Source: Chara braunii (taxonomy: Eukaryota > Streptophyta > Charophyceae > Charales > Characeae). From it: a DNA stretch of 45,871 nt. The DNA lies in the NCBI GenBank assembly GCA_003427395.1, contig BFEA01000074.1, positions 1,760,807 through 1,806,677 on the forward strand. Direction: 5' to 3'. The translations under genes and the position numbers were made by a program. This document shows, piece by piece, positions 9,068 to 20,131 of the stretch. Under the pieces are notes generated by a model. That model searched no databases and was not told the DNA's origin. It saw nothing but the letters and a program-made list of their open reading frames with translations. The stretch's first letter is position 1; every line of letters begins with the position of its first letter.

Positions 9068-9196
9068 TATGTAGGGCCTTTTTGTCATGTTCATCTTGGC
9101 ACTGCCCTTGTTGCTGGATCACGGAGCGGGGACGTTCATCTATTTGCTTGCAACAAGGGCAGTGCCGAGATGAACATGACAAAAAGGCCCTACATA
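9068..9196. repeat. 47-bp near-perfect inverted repeat with 35-base loop
   Basis: The arms 9068-9114 and 9150-9196 are complementary at 46 of 47 positions; the single difference is T/C in TCTTGGCACTG against CAGTGCCGAGA. The flanks are not complementary, so the arms have sharp ends. Transcribed, it would form a long hairpin of the kind processed into small RNAs. It could also be a foldback MITE. No target duplication is obvious. The open frames crossing it on both strands mirror each other and are not genes. Confidence 0.85.
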
Positions 9197-9199
9197 GTG

Positions 9200-10138
9200 A
9201 AAGGAACTGGAAATACGAAAAACGATAGGGATTTCTGGGGTTGAGTGAGGGAGGACGTTCATGCATTTTTACACACGTCAGCCTCTGAGATACGTTCGCA
9301 TAAACTCAAAGCTTTACGTTGTTGCCTAACAAATACGTTCACATACACTGAAAGACTTCACCATTGACAAACAGTTATGTATGCCGCGTGCCCTCTGGAA
9401 AACATCTCCAAGAGCAAGCAGCCAACAATGCTGAGGCAACCAATGTTTTGCTCTACACACAGAAGGGTGCGAAGGCCATGAAGCTATGAACGACAGTCTG
9501 ATGATCAAACGTTCAGGAAATGCCAGTCATTAAACCACCAGCACCCGTAAGACACCTTGGTATGCAGGAAAGTGGATACCTGTGTAGCACACCGAACGTG
9601 TTCGGGGCTTTCACGAACGCCCGAAGACGTTCGGGTGTTCGCTCAAACGCCTCCCGATCCTGTTCGGTCGAACTTTTTTTTCAATAATGATTTTTTATTA
9701 AAGATTTTTTATTTTTAACTCACGTTTGGCTAAGAATTTGAACATGCCTCCCAGACAAAAGCTGTTTGTATTATTATTTTACATAACATATATATTTTTC
9801 GGATCTTTCTGACAGTTTTTTTTTTTGTTTTGTTTTTTTCAAACAGGCCTTATGGTCCTGGCTCCATATCCATTCTGGGGAGCATCAGTCCATTTCCTTT
9901 TCCACTGGCAAGTCACGAGAGTACATCGAGAAACACACACACGCTTCCTTCCATTTGGCTGAAGGGCTCCTGAGCAGCATCGATGACTCTCAGGAGGATT
10001 TACTGTCAGCCTGCCTTACCTCTGCCTTTCCTCTCAGGTCCATCATCCGAACCTGCCAAAATTGCCTGAAGAACAAGAAAGGTAAAAGCTAAGGAAAAAA
10101 ACTTGCAATCTGAAATTTGCTCTTGAAGACTACGTAGC
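9200..10138. other. No gene seen; GTTCG-rich patch and second retroposon tail
   Basis: At about 9590-9670 GAACG/CGTTCG words recur and can form overlapping hairpins. At 9816-9876 a T-rich run is followed by ACAGGCCTTATGGTCCTGG and CTCCATATCCATTC, the second copy of the repeat at 6298. No protein was recognised. Confidence 0.4.
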
Positions 10139-10706
10139 CTATGATGGTGGAACTCGTCCATCCGTTCGCTGACATCTCAACCTTCTCAACTCCACTTCCG
10201 AGTTGTGCCAGTCCTTCCACCATACGTAGGATACTGGGAGTCCTTTATCTCTGTAGCGTTGCCACCCACCAGCCAGACCTTCGCTACAATTCTCCGCTAG
10301 GATTCTCTGCTAGGATTCTCTACTGTTGGTCCTCATCGTCTCGCAAAGAATGCCTTGTTTTATGCCATTTGCATAAGATCTCTGCCTGGATCAGATTCCT
10401 TGTCTCCGTCCACACCTTCTCCCTATGATGGTGGAACTCGTCCATCCATTCGCTGACATCTCAACCTTCTCAACTCCACTTCCGAGTTGTGCCAGTCCTT
10501 CCACCGTACGTAGGATACTAGGAGTCCTTTATCTCTGCCGCTTTGCCACCCACCAGCCAGACCTTTGCTAGAATTCTCCGCTGGGATTCTCTGATAGGAT
10601 TCTCTACTGTTGGTCCTCATCGTCTGGCAAAGAATGTCTTGTTTTATGCCATTTGCATAAGATCTCTGTCTGGATCAGATTCCTAGTCTCCGTCCACACC
10701 TTCTCC
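10139..10706. repeat. 284-bp tandem duplication
   Basis: 10139-10422 and 10423-10706 are two head-to-tail copies that both begin CTATGATGGTGGAACTCGTC and end in a CCACACCTTCTCC block. They differ at scattered positions (for example CATCCGTTCG versus CATCCATTCG). Inside each unit GGATTCTCTGCTA/GATA is itself locally repeated. Because a LINE lies to the right on the minus strand, this could be a duplicated piece of its 3' untranslated region, but that is a guess. Confidence 0.9.
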
Positions 10707-11349
10707 CTTGGACTTGATAGACCTCAATGGTTCTGCAGCACCTTTGCTTCCAGATAGACCACAGCGTCACCTTCCTGATCATTCCGAACCAGGTCCTCTG
10801 TGTCTTGTGAAATTGGGCAGGGATGTCAAGTCCATAGGAGGAGTTGGATGGGGTGTTCAGGGAGGGGAGTTGAGAATAGGGAAGTACCAGAGGTTCGATG
10901 CCATAGACCAGTACTCCGTAGCTTCTCTACAGCGTATTACTCAGTGGAGCATATCTTCTGGCTCGTTATTCGAGCATATTATGCATAAGTCTGAGCTGTT
11001 GGGATTATTCTTATATCTTAGGATGTGCAACCATCGGTTAACCCCTAACGCCACGTAAGAGATAAGCCATCGGAGACTCCTGATTTTGACTGGCCTGATT
11101 GATTTGAATTTTGTCCAGGGTATTTGTAAGATCTGACTAGCGTCCTGTCCGATTAGTTTAGACTCTAGAGTCTTTAGACCAGATCTATATTTAATTATGG
11201 GGTCCGGATCCTTAGTTTTGAGGAATAGATTGTAAGTTGTAACACAGTTTGACTAAGTACTTCTGGATGTGGATATTTGTTTTGATATGTTTGCCGTCTT
11301 CCTGGTGTACAGGCCCATTCTGCAGAATTTGACCTGACCCCAAAATCCA
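10707..11349. other. No gene seen
   Basis: Open frames here are short and unrecognised. The position just downstream of the minus-strand LINE reading frame would fit its 3' untranslated region. Confidence 0.3.
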
Positions 11350-12580
11350 GGTGTCAAATTACAGATCCTGTATGGCTGTATCGGTTCTGAATATTGTTTT
11401 GGGGCATGAGCCCAAAACTCTTACTTTCCGGAGAACGAACAGATCTAGGACTGTTCTTTCCACGTGCTTTCAGGATGGATGGGGAGCCGCGGACTGATGG
11501 CGTGACTGGAAAGGATGTAAAGACGGCCACAGTATCCGATCCCCTGTTTACGAGAGAATTGGTAAGCTCTCGAGGGGGACAAATCCTGTACCCGCCGGAC
11601 TTTCCATTTCCCAGATTTCCAAGTCGACGCTTCGCTCAACAGCTCCTTCCAGCCTTTTGGGATGCATTTGATGACAGTTTGCAGATTCTCATCCCGCCGG
11701 GGACACATCCCTTAAGCCGGGCAGCAAGTTCCTGGTCGGTCAGCCAGTCTTTCTTCTCCTCATCTTATAAATGACACACTTTCCAAAGTCCGTGCTTTAT
11801 CCACGATAGCCATCGCATACCTCTTGGTTTGAGAGAAAGCGGGTGATCGCTTTCGTATCTCACCCACGGGTTACTGAATGGAGGTTTCCTCAATAGTAAA
11901 TACCCTCCTCTCTGGACTTGGGTGTGCCCACCTTCGTCGGCATGATTTCCCACCATATCCGTATCAGTGCAGTCCCATGGTGTGTGGAAGGCCTGGCTCC
12001 AGTTGGACTAGCTCCTCTTCGTTGATTTCTGCGGCCCGTGTTTGGGCTCCATTCCTTGTTCATCACCCAAAATAGGCCGGACACATTTGCTGGTGTCGCT
12101 ATCGGAGTGAAACCTCTGATGCTATCCAAAGCCAATTTATTCCATGCTGTACCCAGTTTGGCGAGAAGTTTGAGGATCCATTTCACTTGTAGGGCTTTTG
12201 TTTCTTGTTTAGGGTCTATGATACCCAGACCCCCTCTAGCTGGTTTCCTTGTAATGTAATGCCATGCTATCTTTGGTATACAGTTCTCCTTGGTATACAG
12301 TTCTCTTCGCGTTTGGAGGGTTTTGGCACTCATTCAAGTTCGGTCGCGAACATTCAGGTTTGGTCACCGAGCTTGAACACGATGCTACATAGGTAAATAC
12401 ATCCAACGGTACTGGCCCACAGAAAGCTCTACCCGGCCCCAGTTCTTGAAATAGGCGGGGCTCAGAAGTCGGGTGACTGGCTGGCCATATAGAATTCTGG
12501 CCAGTCCAGTCGAACACACATTGGTGGATGCCGTTAGGCTGCCTCAGCCCTGACTGAAGAGTCGCACTTGGATTCACTTG
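11350..12580 (-). pseudogene. LINE (non-LTR retrotransposon) ORF2, C-terminal fragment
   Basis: The minus-strand frame 12333-11890 includes an IAWHYITRKPARGGLGIIDPK stretch followed by ALQVKWILKLL and an AWNKLAL block, the pattern found after the reverse transcriptase of plant-type LINEs (GGLG...L..N.AL..KW). Further down, frames at 11956-11765 and 11708-11445 continue with IPKGWKELLS, separated by frameshifts. Upstream (12577-12350) a RAFCGPVPLD stretch fits the preceding region, with a local 15-base duplication of AACTGTATACCAAGG near 12280-12310. The RT catalytic core (YADD) and endonuclease are absent, as expected for a 5'-truncated LINE. It cannot be functional. Confidence 0.7.
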
Positions 12581-12830
12581 ACTCCCATGAGAGACTTATG
12601 CACTTGCGCTGGCTGCAGTTGCAGGTACTGAGCTAAGGTCAGGCAGTAGCGGCAGTCCTAGGACTGCTGTAGTCAGAAGGTCACAAGATAGAGGTTGGCC
12701 AGACATCAGGGTCGAAGGCTGGTACGGTAGGAGAGAGGAGAGAGAGACTTGCAGATTGTTTCTTCTAGGCAGTTTACAGTAGGTGATTCTTGGGCGTTGC
12801 GGTGCACCATGTACACTCTCATAAAACTAA

Positions 12831-13002
<172 letters not shown>

Positions 13003-13371
13003 GGAGCAAGAAGGAGGTCATTGACAAGAGACAGCTACGTATGGCTTTGGAGGACCATCTGTACTTATTTGGTTGGTGCTGCATCTGGAAGGCCCCTGTT
13101 GGGGTATCAGTCGAGCATAGTGCACCGATCTCACAAATTTACATTCTTTATCATTGCATCGCAGGTTCACATTTCATAGCACGAACTTCGTACAGGAGAT
13201 GCAAGTCCACAGGACATGAGCATAGAGCTGAAACTGTTCGAAAAATCAAAGTCTTATACATCAAGGTCTCCTGTATGTACACTTGTGGCGATGGCGGCCA
13301 CACTCAGCGAGAAGGTAACTCTCGCTCCGTCTCTCTCAACTCCTACCTGGTCTCAGGCCTCTCTCATCCTC
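13003..13371. other. No gene seen, left flank of element A
   Basis: Anonymous sequence ending in CTCTCATCCTC next to the element A LTR. Because the 3' LTR is truncated, the target duplication cannot be checked. Confidence 0.35.
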
Positions 13372-14643
13372 TGTTACATGCTGCGCCTGCAACAGGCTGC
13401 ACGGGCCATTTTCAGGCCCGTGTCGTTTTCAACCTGAAAGCCTGAAAACAAGGGCCTACAGGCCCTGTGTCGTTTCAGCCTGAAAGCCTTGAAACAAGGG
13501 CCTACAGGCCCTGTGTCGTTTCAGCCTAAAACAGGGCCCTCCATGCCCCGAGTCCTTTCAGTCTGAAACGGAGGGCCATTTTCAGGCCCTCATAAGATCG
13601 ACCTGCCCTAAAACTTAGGCACCAGACCAGGGTTTTAGCACAGGCCATTTTGGGCCTGTTTTCAAGACAACCTTTGGTTGAGCTTCAACGCCAGGGTCTG
13701 GCACGTTTTGGCTTTGGCAAGAGCAGCCTCCTGGACGGGCCAGCACTATATAGGACCGGCCCGCCCTGCAGGCTGCAGGTAGTTCATAGGGACTTCCCAG
13801 GCACTTCACGTGCAGTTGAGGAGGCAGGAGGTAGTCTTCAGGATTCGGCAGCAGCACTCTTGAGGAGCGCTGCAGTAGTAATAGTAGCGTTAGCAGTAGT
13901 CTTCAGCGCTGGGCGCTAGTAGGAGCTAGAGTAGTACTGGAGACAGAGAGAGAGATTGGGCGGAGGCCAGAGAGACTGACCTGCAGCGCCATAGCTCCAG
14001 CTTCGTCTTCGAGGTACCTGCAGCACATCGCCATCTTCACAGGTTAGTACCTGGCACATGAGAGAGAGAGAGANTTCTTCTTCTTCCTCTTCTCAGTCCA
14101 CCATCTCCCTCTCACCCTCTCGCTACCTGACTTCACTGCATCAGCGGATTACGAGAGAGCGGGATTGGTGAAATTTGATCCAGACTGGGCTTCAGACATT
14201 TGACGAGGGATTATCTGGGACTTGTACCGAAGACTTGGTGTTGACGACATTCCCATCTTCCCCCTCTTTTTCGTCTGATCCCCTCCTCTTCGTCTGTGTA
14301 TGGTCTGGACCTGGCGCATTCTTCCTGTGTGCAGCGCCAGGCCCCATCACACCTTGTGATAAGGATGATGTATGTTTAGTCTGTATTGCGACATTGATTG
14401 GGCTAGTCATTGGTATTCTAGCATTCAGCTGCGCTGTCTTGTACTACGTGAGAGAGGTCAGTCCCGGTCAGGTCAGGGCTTATATCTAAGTCTTCCACTG
14501 CGCTACAGAGTGCCATTTTTGTATGTATCAGGATGTACACTGCTTGTTGAGATTCCACTAGCACTGCATTGTCCATTCAGTCCTTTTAATCACATTGCGG
14601 ATCCTTGGCTATATATATACATCGCCCAACCGGGCATGCAACA
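13372..14643 (+). repeat. Element A 5' LTR
   Basis: It starts TGTTACATGC and ends GGCATGCAACA two bases before the primer site, giving TG...CA ends. The first 300 bases matching the 3' LTR contain short repeated modules (GGGCCTACAGGCCC and GTCGTTTCAGCC) able to form hairpins. A TATA box lies at 13747, and GCGCCATAGCTCC about 240 bases after it. The N at 14074 is in a GA microsatellite. From about 14165 on, it is related to the minus-strand LTR at 45519-45871, which confirms that the region up to the primer site belongs to the LTR. Confidence 0.85.
13745..13756 (+). promoter_or_regulatory. TATA box of element A 5' LTR
   Basis: CACTATATAGGA lies about 375 bases into the LTR and is repeated in the 3' LTR at 21346-21357. 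It is followed by a GC-rich stretch typical of a start region, so U3 would end about 30 bases downstream. Confidence 0.6.
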
Positions 14644-14644
14644 G

Positions 14645-14662
14645 TTGGTATCGGAACACCGT
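14645..14662 (+). other. Element A primer binding site (initiator Met tRNA type)
   Basis: TTGGTATCGGAACACCGT starts one base after the LTR. TGGTATC followed by GA/GC is the usual complement of the 3' end of initiator methionine tRNA in plant Ty3 and Ty1 elements; positions after GGTATC have drifted. Confidence 0.7.
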
Positions 14663-14759
14663 ACTTGAATCAGGACAACCTGATCTGACACGTGTGCGAG
14701 GACTACTGAGTTGACTAGTCTTGATTGACTGATTGATTGATTAGAGCACACCCCCAAAA

Positions 14760-15260
14760 TCGCAATTTTGACCTAACTGCCGAAAATCATTTTTTTTTTT
14801 TTTTTCTTGGATTTTGTTTTCCCGCTATTTCTGTTGTGGAAAATCGCAATAGCGCAACACCTGAAATTTCCGTTTTCGTTTCTCTGAAAATTCAAAATTT
14901 CGTTGTTGGAAATCTGGAATATTTTTTTCAAAAATTCCGATTTCCTTTTGCAATTTCCCGTTATGGAAATCCAGAATATTTTTTTAATTTCCGAAATTCG
15001 TTTTTTTGAAAAATGGTACGGGAAATCCCTATTGCAGTTACCATTTTCCAAACTGCGCGTACTCTCATCTGACTAATTCCGAATATTTTTGTATTTTATT
15101 CTTTTATTGGATAATCATTTGCAGTCTGAAAGTTCAAAAAAAATTTCCTCATTAGTAATTTCGCATTTCAGGGGGAATGGGGAGGCATACTGAACTTGCA
15201 CAACGAGTATTTTTTTTCTCTCAATTTTTTTTGCAAAGTTCAAACTTTTCTTTTTGATTA
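14760..15260 (+). other. AT-rich leader insert of element A
   Basis: About 500 bases rich in GGAAATC..GAATATTTTTTT and AAATTTC words, unlike the GC-richer gag-pol around it. It may be a separate insertion in the untranslated leader. No gene is visible. Confidence 0.4.
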
Positions 15261-15370
15261 GTGGCTCCTTATCTGGGTGATCAACCCACCCCTTCCCACC
15301 TATGTTGTTGCCCCCTCTGGTCTTATCTTCTCTAGCTGTCTCCGGGTACCCCCTGCGGCGGCACTGGTCA

Positions 15371-15495
15371 GTTGCCATGTCAGCAGGCCGCGTCAGCAGA
15401 CCACGTCAGCAGACCACATCAGCAGGCAACGTCAGCAGGCCACGTCAGCCGACAGCCACGCCACATCAGCAGCAGGGAGTGCCACGTCAGCAGTC
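15371..15495 (+). repeat. CCACGTCAGCAG minisatellite in the leader
   Basis: About nine or ten imperfect 11-13-base units of CCACGTCAGCAG sit just upstream of the gag start. Units vary by single bases (GCAACGTCAGCAG, CCACATCAGCAG). The run is open in frame with gag but is best read as untranslated leader. Confidence 0.75.
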
Positions 15496-15536
15496 CTCCG
15501 ACCTGGTTTATGCTCACGCGCTTACAAACAGCCGGC

Positions 15537-17174
15537 ATGGATCAGAAGGCCGGGGAAACGGCCGAGGCCTATCAGGCCAGGATGATGGCTTTGATTACCG
15601 AAGCCAAGAAACGGGCAGATGAGGTAGCAGCCGCAGAGAAAAAGAAGGCAGAGAACGCCGAGAAGGCACGTCTGTTGGCAATCGAACAGCAGCGCCAGCT
15701 AGACGAGGCAGCAGCAAGGCCGATGAAGAACGAAATCAACGACGCGAGAAGATATTCAACAGAGAGGGAGCTTTTCTCACAATGGCAGCGGACTGGCGAG
15801 ACGAGGCCAAGAATGGTTAGATGGAAGAGAGTCAAAGCAAGATCCCTCTACTCCTCTCCCATTTCACGGATCTCCTGGCAACGTGCATTGCACAGCAGGA
15901 GGACATCCACAGCCTCGACGACGCGGCTCAGACGCACAATCAGGCGTTGGACCAAGTCAACAGCCGCCTCCAGGATCTAGAGCAATGACCCGTCACCGCC
16001 CCCGATGCCAGCTCCTCCAACACCTCCGATCGCCTCAATTCATTGGAGATCGACGTCGGAACCCTCAAGGACGACACGCAGCTACAGCAAACTGCCACGC
16101 AACAACTGGAGCAGCGGATCTGTGCTGCCGCCCCCAACCCGAGTTCGGCACCGCGCGAGACGACTCCAAAGTTCGATGGTCAGGATATCTTCTACGATTC
16201 GACGAAGACGAACCCGATTCCGTGGTTCCGCAAGTTTGAACTCAAGTTGCAGCTACATCACGTCAGCGAGGACAAGAAACACACGTACTTGTACTCCCGG
16301 TCGACGGCCGCGTGCCTAGCATGGTTGGACAATCTCTTGTCCAAGTACGGGGTGGTAGCTGCCGACTTGTACACCAAGATCAACTGGGATGATCTAAAGG
16401 CGGCGTGGCATAAGCGGTTCCAAGTAGAGCCGCCGAAGATCAAGGCAATGGACAAATTGACGACCTTCGAACAAGGCACACTGCCGAGTGTTGACTGGAT
16501 TGTCGAGTACCAACACCTGACATCCGTCCCCAGACATTCAGATGGGCTTCAAGGCCGTCAAACACTACTTCATCTCGAGGTCGTGTCCGGCGTTGGGAAA
16601 CGCCTTGACTCACGTCGAGGAGCCCCTGACGACGACGACGGAGCTCTTCGACAAGGCCGTGCAGATCATTGTCACGAACAAGGAGGCCAAGAACCTCAAA
16701 CGTTCATCTGCGACCGGCCCGAGCAGAGATCAGCATCGGCCGAAAGTGGCTGTGGTCGCGGTGGCAACGCCAACCGACCAATCTAGCGAGGTCGTGTCTG
16801 CCAATGAAGGGGACAGACTCACAGCCGCCCGGGATGGTGGTCGCCCCGGCAAAGGCCGAGGACGCGCCAAGACGAAGACAAACACCGCATCTATCCCCGG
16901 GCTCGGTGCAGCAGCTCCAGAGCCATGGTCCCACTACGGTCTCTCCGAGCAAGCATACAAGCAACGCACGAGATTCCGCTATTGTCTGTGGTATAACAGC
17001 GATCTCCACGACACAGTGGGCTGCTCGTCGAAAGGTCAAAGGCAAATCGGGAAACTGAGCAACGCCGGGAGTGAATCGACGACACTCTCGACGCCTTCGG
17101 AACCGGTCGCTTCGCGGGTGACCGCCCTTCATTCTGAGGCACATGCGGAAGTCGATAGTCCTCCTCTTCTATAA
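15537..17174 (+). pseudogene. Element A gag (broken)
   Basis: The chosen start is ATG 15537, the first Met after the minisatellite. The first 90 residues are rich in A, E, K and Q (coiled-coil-like). The frame shifts at about 15790-15820, has a TGA at 15986, and continues as the capsid-like gag core (about 16170-16540; FDGQ, WFRKFELKLQ, W.DLKAAWHKRFQ). A one-base insertion near 16531 shifts it again. Near the end is a zinc-knuckle-like motif at 16983-17024 with Cys, Tyr, His, Cys in C-X2-Y-X4-H-X4-C spacing, so the second Cys of a CCHC knuckle is replaced by Tyr. It ends at TAA 17172, in frame with the protease. The normal role is the particle protein that packages element RNA; this copy cannot make it. 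Confidence 0.82.
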
Positions 17175-18212
17175 TCTTACGAGGACTATGCTGGCCGGCT
17201 CGTTCCTACGCTGTGTACTCGTGCTCAAGGACAAGACGTGCGTGCGGCATCTTCCCCGTCCGGTCGCGGCAAATTATCGTCTTCAAGTGGTTCTTCATGG
17301 GATTCGGCGCGCGAGTTCAGCATAGAGGTACTGGACCCTCTCACGTCCGAGGATTTCGCATGGCTTCCTCTCTCGACCACGGGCCGTTTGTCGGGACTGC
17401 AATGCACAACATTATGCACTCATCTTCACACGTATCTATCCTTCTATGCACCATCAACTTCGCCGACGGAGGACGAAGCTGCGGTGCGGGACATCCTTGC
17501 GTATGTTACCAAGGTGGCCCAGGAGTTTCGCAAGCAGTGGTACGATGACAACAACGCATCGCTCCTCTATGTCCGCATCCAAGTTGGGCAAGCATCCTGC
17601 AGCGCTTTGCTGGATAGCGACACGTCTCGCAATTTCATGAGCCAAACCTTTATGCAAAGGGCTGGCCTTGGCGCACAAGTTCGGAGGAAGGCAAACCCGT
17701 CGGCGATCAAGCTGGCGGACGAAAGGACGAAACAACTTATCGACCGCTACATCGAGGCCGTATCGGTGTATTTCTCACCTCATGCATGCGAACTGGTGAC
17801 GTTCGAAATTTTGGACACGGACGTTGACATTATTTTGGGAATGCCTTGGCTTGCAAATGCAGATCACACGGCCAACTTCCACCGGCGGACTCTTACCGTT
17901 CGGGACGCCTTCGGCGCCGAAGTGCTGTGTACTATTCCTCTTCCGCACCCTTCGATTCGGTGCCAAGTGGTGACGGCCAAGTCATTCCGAGCTACTTGCG
18001 CTTATGAGCAGCCCGACGAGATAGGCCTATGTTTCCTACGGACCGTCGCGGTAGCCGACTCTTCACCCACAGACTTGTCTTCGGACCCCCGTGTGGAGCG
18101 GTTGCTTGACGAGTTCACCGACATCTTCGAGTCCCCTACCAGTGTGGTGCCCGATCCGCCGATCTCTTACCAGATCATTCTTGAGGACCGTGTTGTGCCG
18201 CTGAAAGGTTGA
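17175..18212 (+). pseudogene. Element A protease and RT linker (broken)
   Basis: Open from after the gag stop to TGA 18210. The aspartic protease is seen as CSALLDSDTSRNFMS: the catalytic D-S/T-G reads D-S-D (17613-17621), so the Gly next to the active Asp is lost. The later ILGMPWL block is the usual partner motif of retropepsins. Towards the end, LLDEFTDIFE is the run-in to reverse transcriptase. The terminal TGA reads through into RT sequence in the same frame and most simply comes from CGA by one C-to-T change. The protease would cleave the gag-pol polyprotein. Confidence 0.82.
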
Positions 18213-19165
18213 ATTTACCACATCAGCGAGGAGGAGCTTATAGTCCTCCACGCACGACTCGATGACTTGTTGGACAAGGGCTGGATCTGCGCTAGTAGTT
18301 CCCCATATGGAGCACCAGTTCTCTTCGTACGGAAGAAGAACAACGATCTACGATTGTGCATCGACTACCACAAGCTCAACGCGCAAACCGTCAAGAATGC
18401 AGGGCCTTTTCCTCATATTGACGATCTCCTTGAGCGATTGGGTGGCGCGAAGTACTTTTCTAAGTTGGATCTGAAATCAGGATACCATCAAATTTCGATC
18501 CAGCCGAACGATCGCTATAAATCCACGTTCAAGACGCGGTATGGGCATTTTGAGTGGGTGGTCATGCCTTTTGGCCTCTCCAACGCCCCGGCGACCTTTC
18601 AAGCGCCAATGACCAACGAGTTACGTGCGATGTTGGACCGGTTTGTGCTAGTCTACTTAGACGACATTCTCGTCTATAGCCGGACATTGTAGGATCATCT
18701 TGAGCACCTTCGACGAGTGTTGGAGACGATCCGCCACACCAAGTACAAAGCCAACTGCGACAAGTGCAAATTTGTCCGGCAAGAGCTGGAATACTTGGGC
18801 CATTTTGTCACGCCGGAGGGCATCAGTTTGTTGTCGGACAAGATTCAAGCCATCCAAGAGTGGCCAGAGCCGCAAAATGTCATGGATGTCCATTCGTTTC
18901 TTGGCCTTGCCGGCTACTACCAACGTTTTATCAAGGGATGCTCGAAGATCGCGGCCCACTTGACCAAGCTTCAATGCGAGGATCGACCGTTTGACTTCGG
19001 AGAGGATGCGCGGGAATTATTTTTGGCTCTCAAAGCTGCGCTATTATCTGCGGAGGTCTTGCGCATATACGACCCGCTATTGCCAACACGCGTCACTGCG
19101 GATGCGTCCGACTATGGCATTGGCGCCATCCTCGAGCAACACGATGGCGTGGACTGGCACCCGGT
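18213..19165 (+). pseudogene. Element A reverse transcriptase and start of RNase H
   Basis: In one frame with the protease. RT motifs in order: [13 protein letters not shown] (about 18300), [38 protein letters not shown] and [10 protein letters not shown] with catalytic YLDD at 18654-18665. A TAG at 18690 interrupts just after. The thumb follows (FLGLAGYYQRFI), then RNase H starts at VTADASDYGIGAIL. At about 19165 one base is missing and the frame changes. Copies element RNA into DNA in the cytoplasmic particle; here inactivated by the stops and the frameshift. Confidence 0.9.
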
Positions 19166-20131
19166 CAGTACTTCAACAAGAAAGTGCCCGTCGTGCACTC
19201 CATTGATGATGCACGCAAGAAGGAGCTCCTAGCCTTCGTCCACACGCTCAAGCGGTGGCGGCACTTCCTCCTTGGTCGAAGTCAATTTCGATGGGTAACG
19301 GACAGCAATCCATTGGTCTTCTACGAGACCCAAGACACCGTCAATAGCACCATCACCCGTTGGATGGCTTTCATCGACCAGTTCTTCTTTCCCGATCACA
19401 TTCTGGGGAAGCCTGACTGTTTTGTGGATGCTTTTTCACGACGTCCGGATCATTGTACCGCAGTCTATTCGACCTTCGAGATCGACAACGACCTGCGGGA
19501 CAACTTCATCTGCGACTACCAAGCCGACCCCGAGTTTCGAGACAAGTACGCGAATTGCTCCTCTCCTAATCCGGCGCCTTCTCACTACCGGATCCAAGAG
19601 GGGTACTTGCTTGTCCACACACGGGGGAAGGACCTTTTTTGCGTACCGAGTGACTCTCACTTGCCTACACGGCTTCCTGGCGAGCTCCACGATGCTCCCG
19701 CCACCGGACACTTTGGAGTCAATCGCACAATTGGCCGACTTCGCGACCGATTTTGGTGGCCCGGCCTTCTCGACGACGTCACACACTATTGCGAGTCATG
19801 CGAGGTTCGCCGACGCTGCAAATCCCGCAACCATCGTCCGTACGACGAGTTGCGACCATTACCGGTCCCCTTGCGCCGAAGGGAAGCGATTGCCATGGAC
19901 ATTACGGGGCCGTTCCCCAAGCACAAGACCGGTGTGGATGGGATTCTCACGGTGGTCGACCGNCTCACCAANTTCGCNATGTTTTTGCCTTGCCGCTATC
20001 ATGCCAAGGCACCGGAGTTGGCCGAAGTTCTTTACGCCGGTTGGATTCGAACCAAGGGTTACCCCAAGGAAATCGTCTGCGACCTCGACACTCCATTCAT
20101 GTCCGATTTTTGGTTGGCGCTCATCAAATGA
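19166..20131 (+). pseudogene. Element A RNase H end and integrase N-half
   Basis: The frame resumes with RNase H residues (KKELLAFVHTLKRWRHFLLG, then VTDSNPL). Integrase follows: an HHCC zinc module (GHFGVNRTI ... YCESCEVRRRC), first catalytic Asp in AMDITGPF (19898), second Asp in VCDLDTPF (20081). Three Ns (19963, 19972, 19978) fall in the core. TGA at 20129 cuts the protein before the catalytic Glu and again fits loss of a CGA codon. Confidence 0.88.

Noticed and set aside
9020-9266. Cys/His-containing frames on both strands as zinc-finger proteins
   Set aside because: Both arise from the 47-bp inverted repeat and mirror each other.
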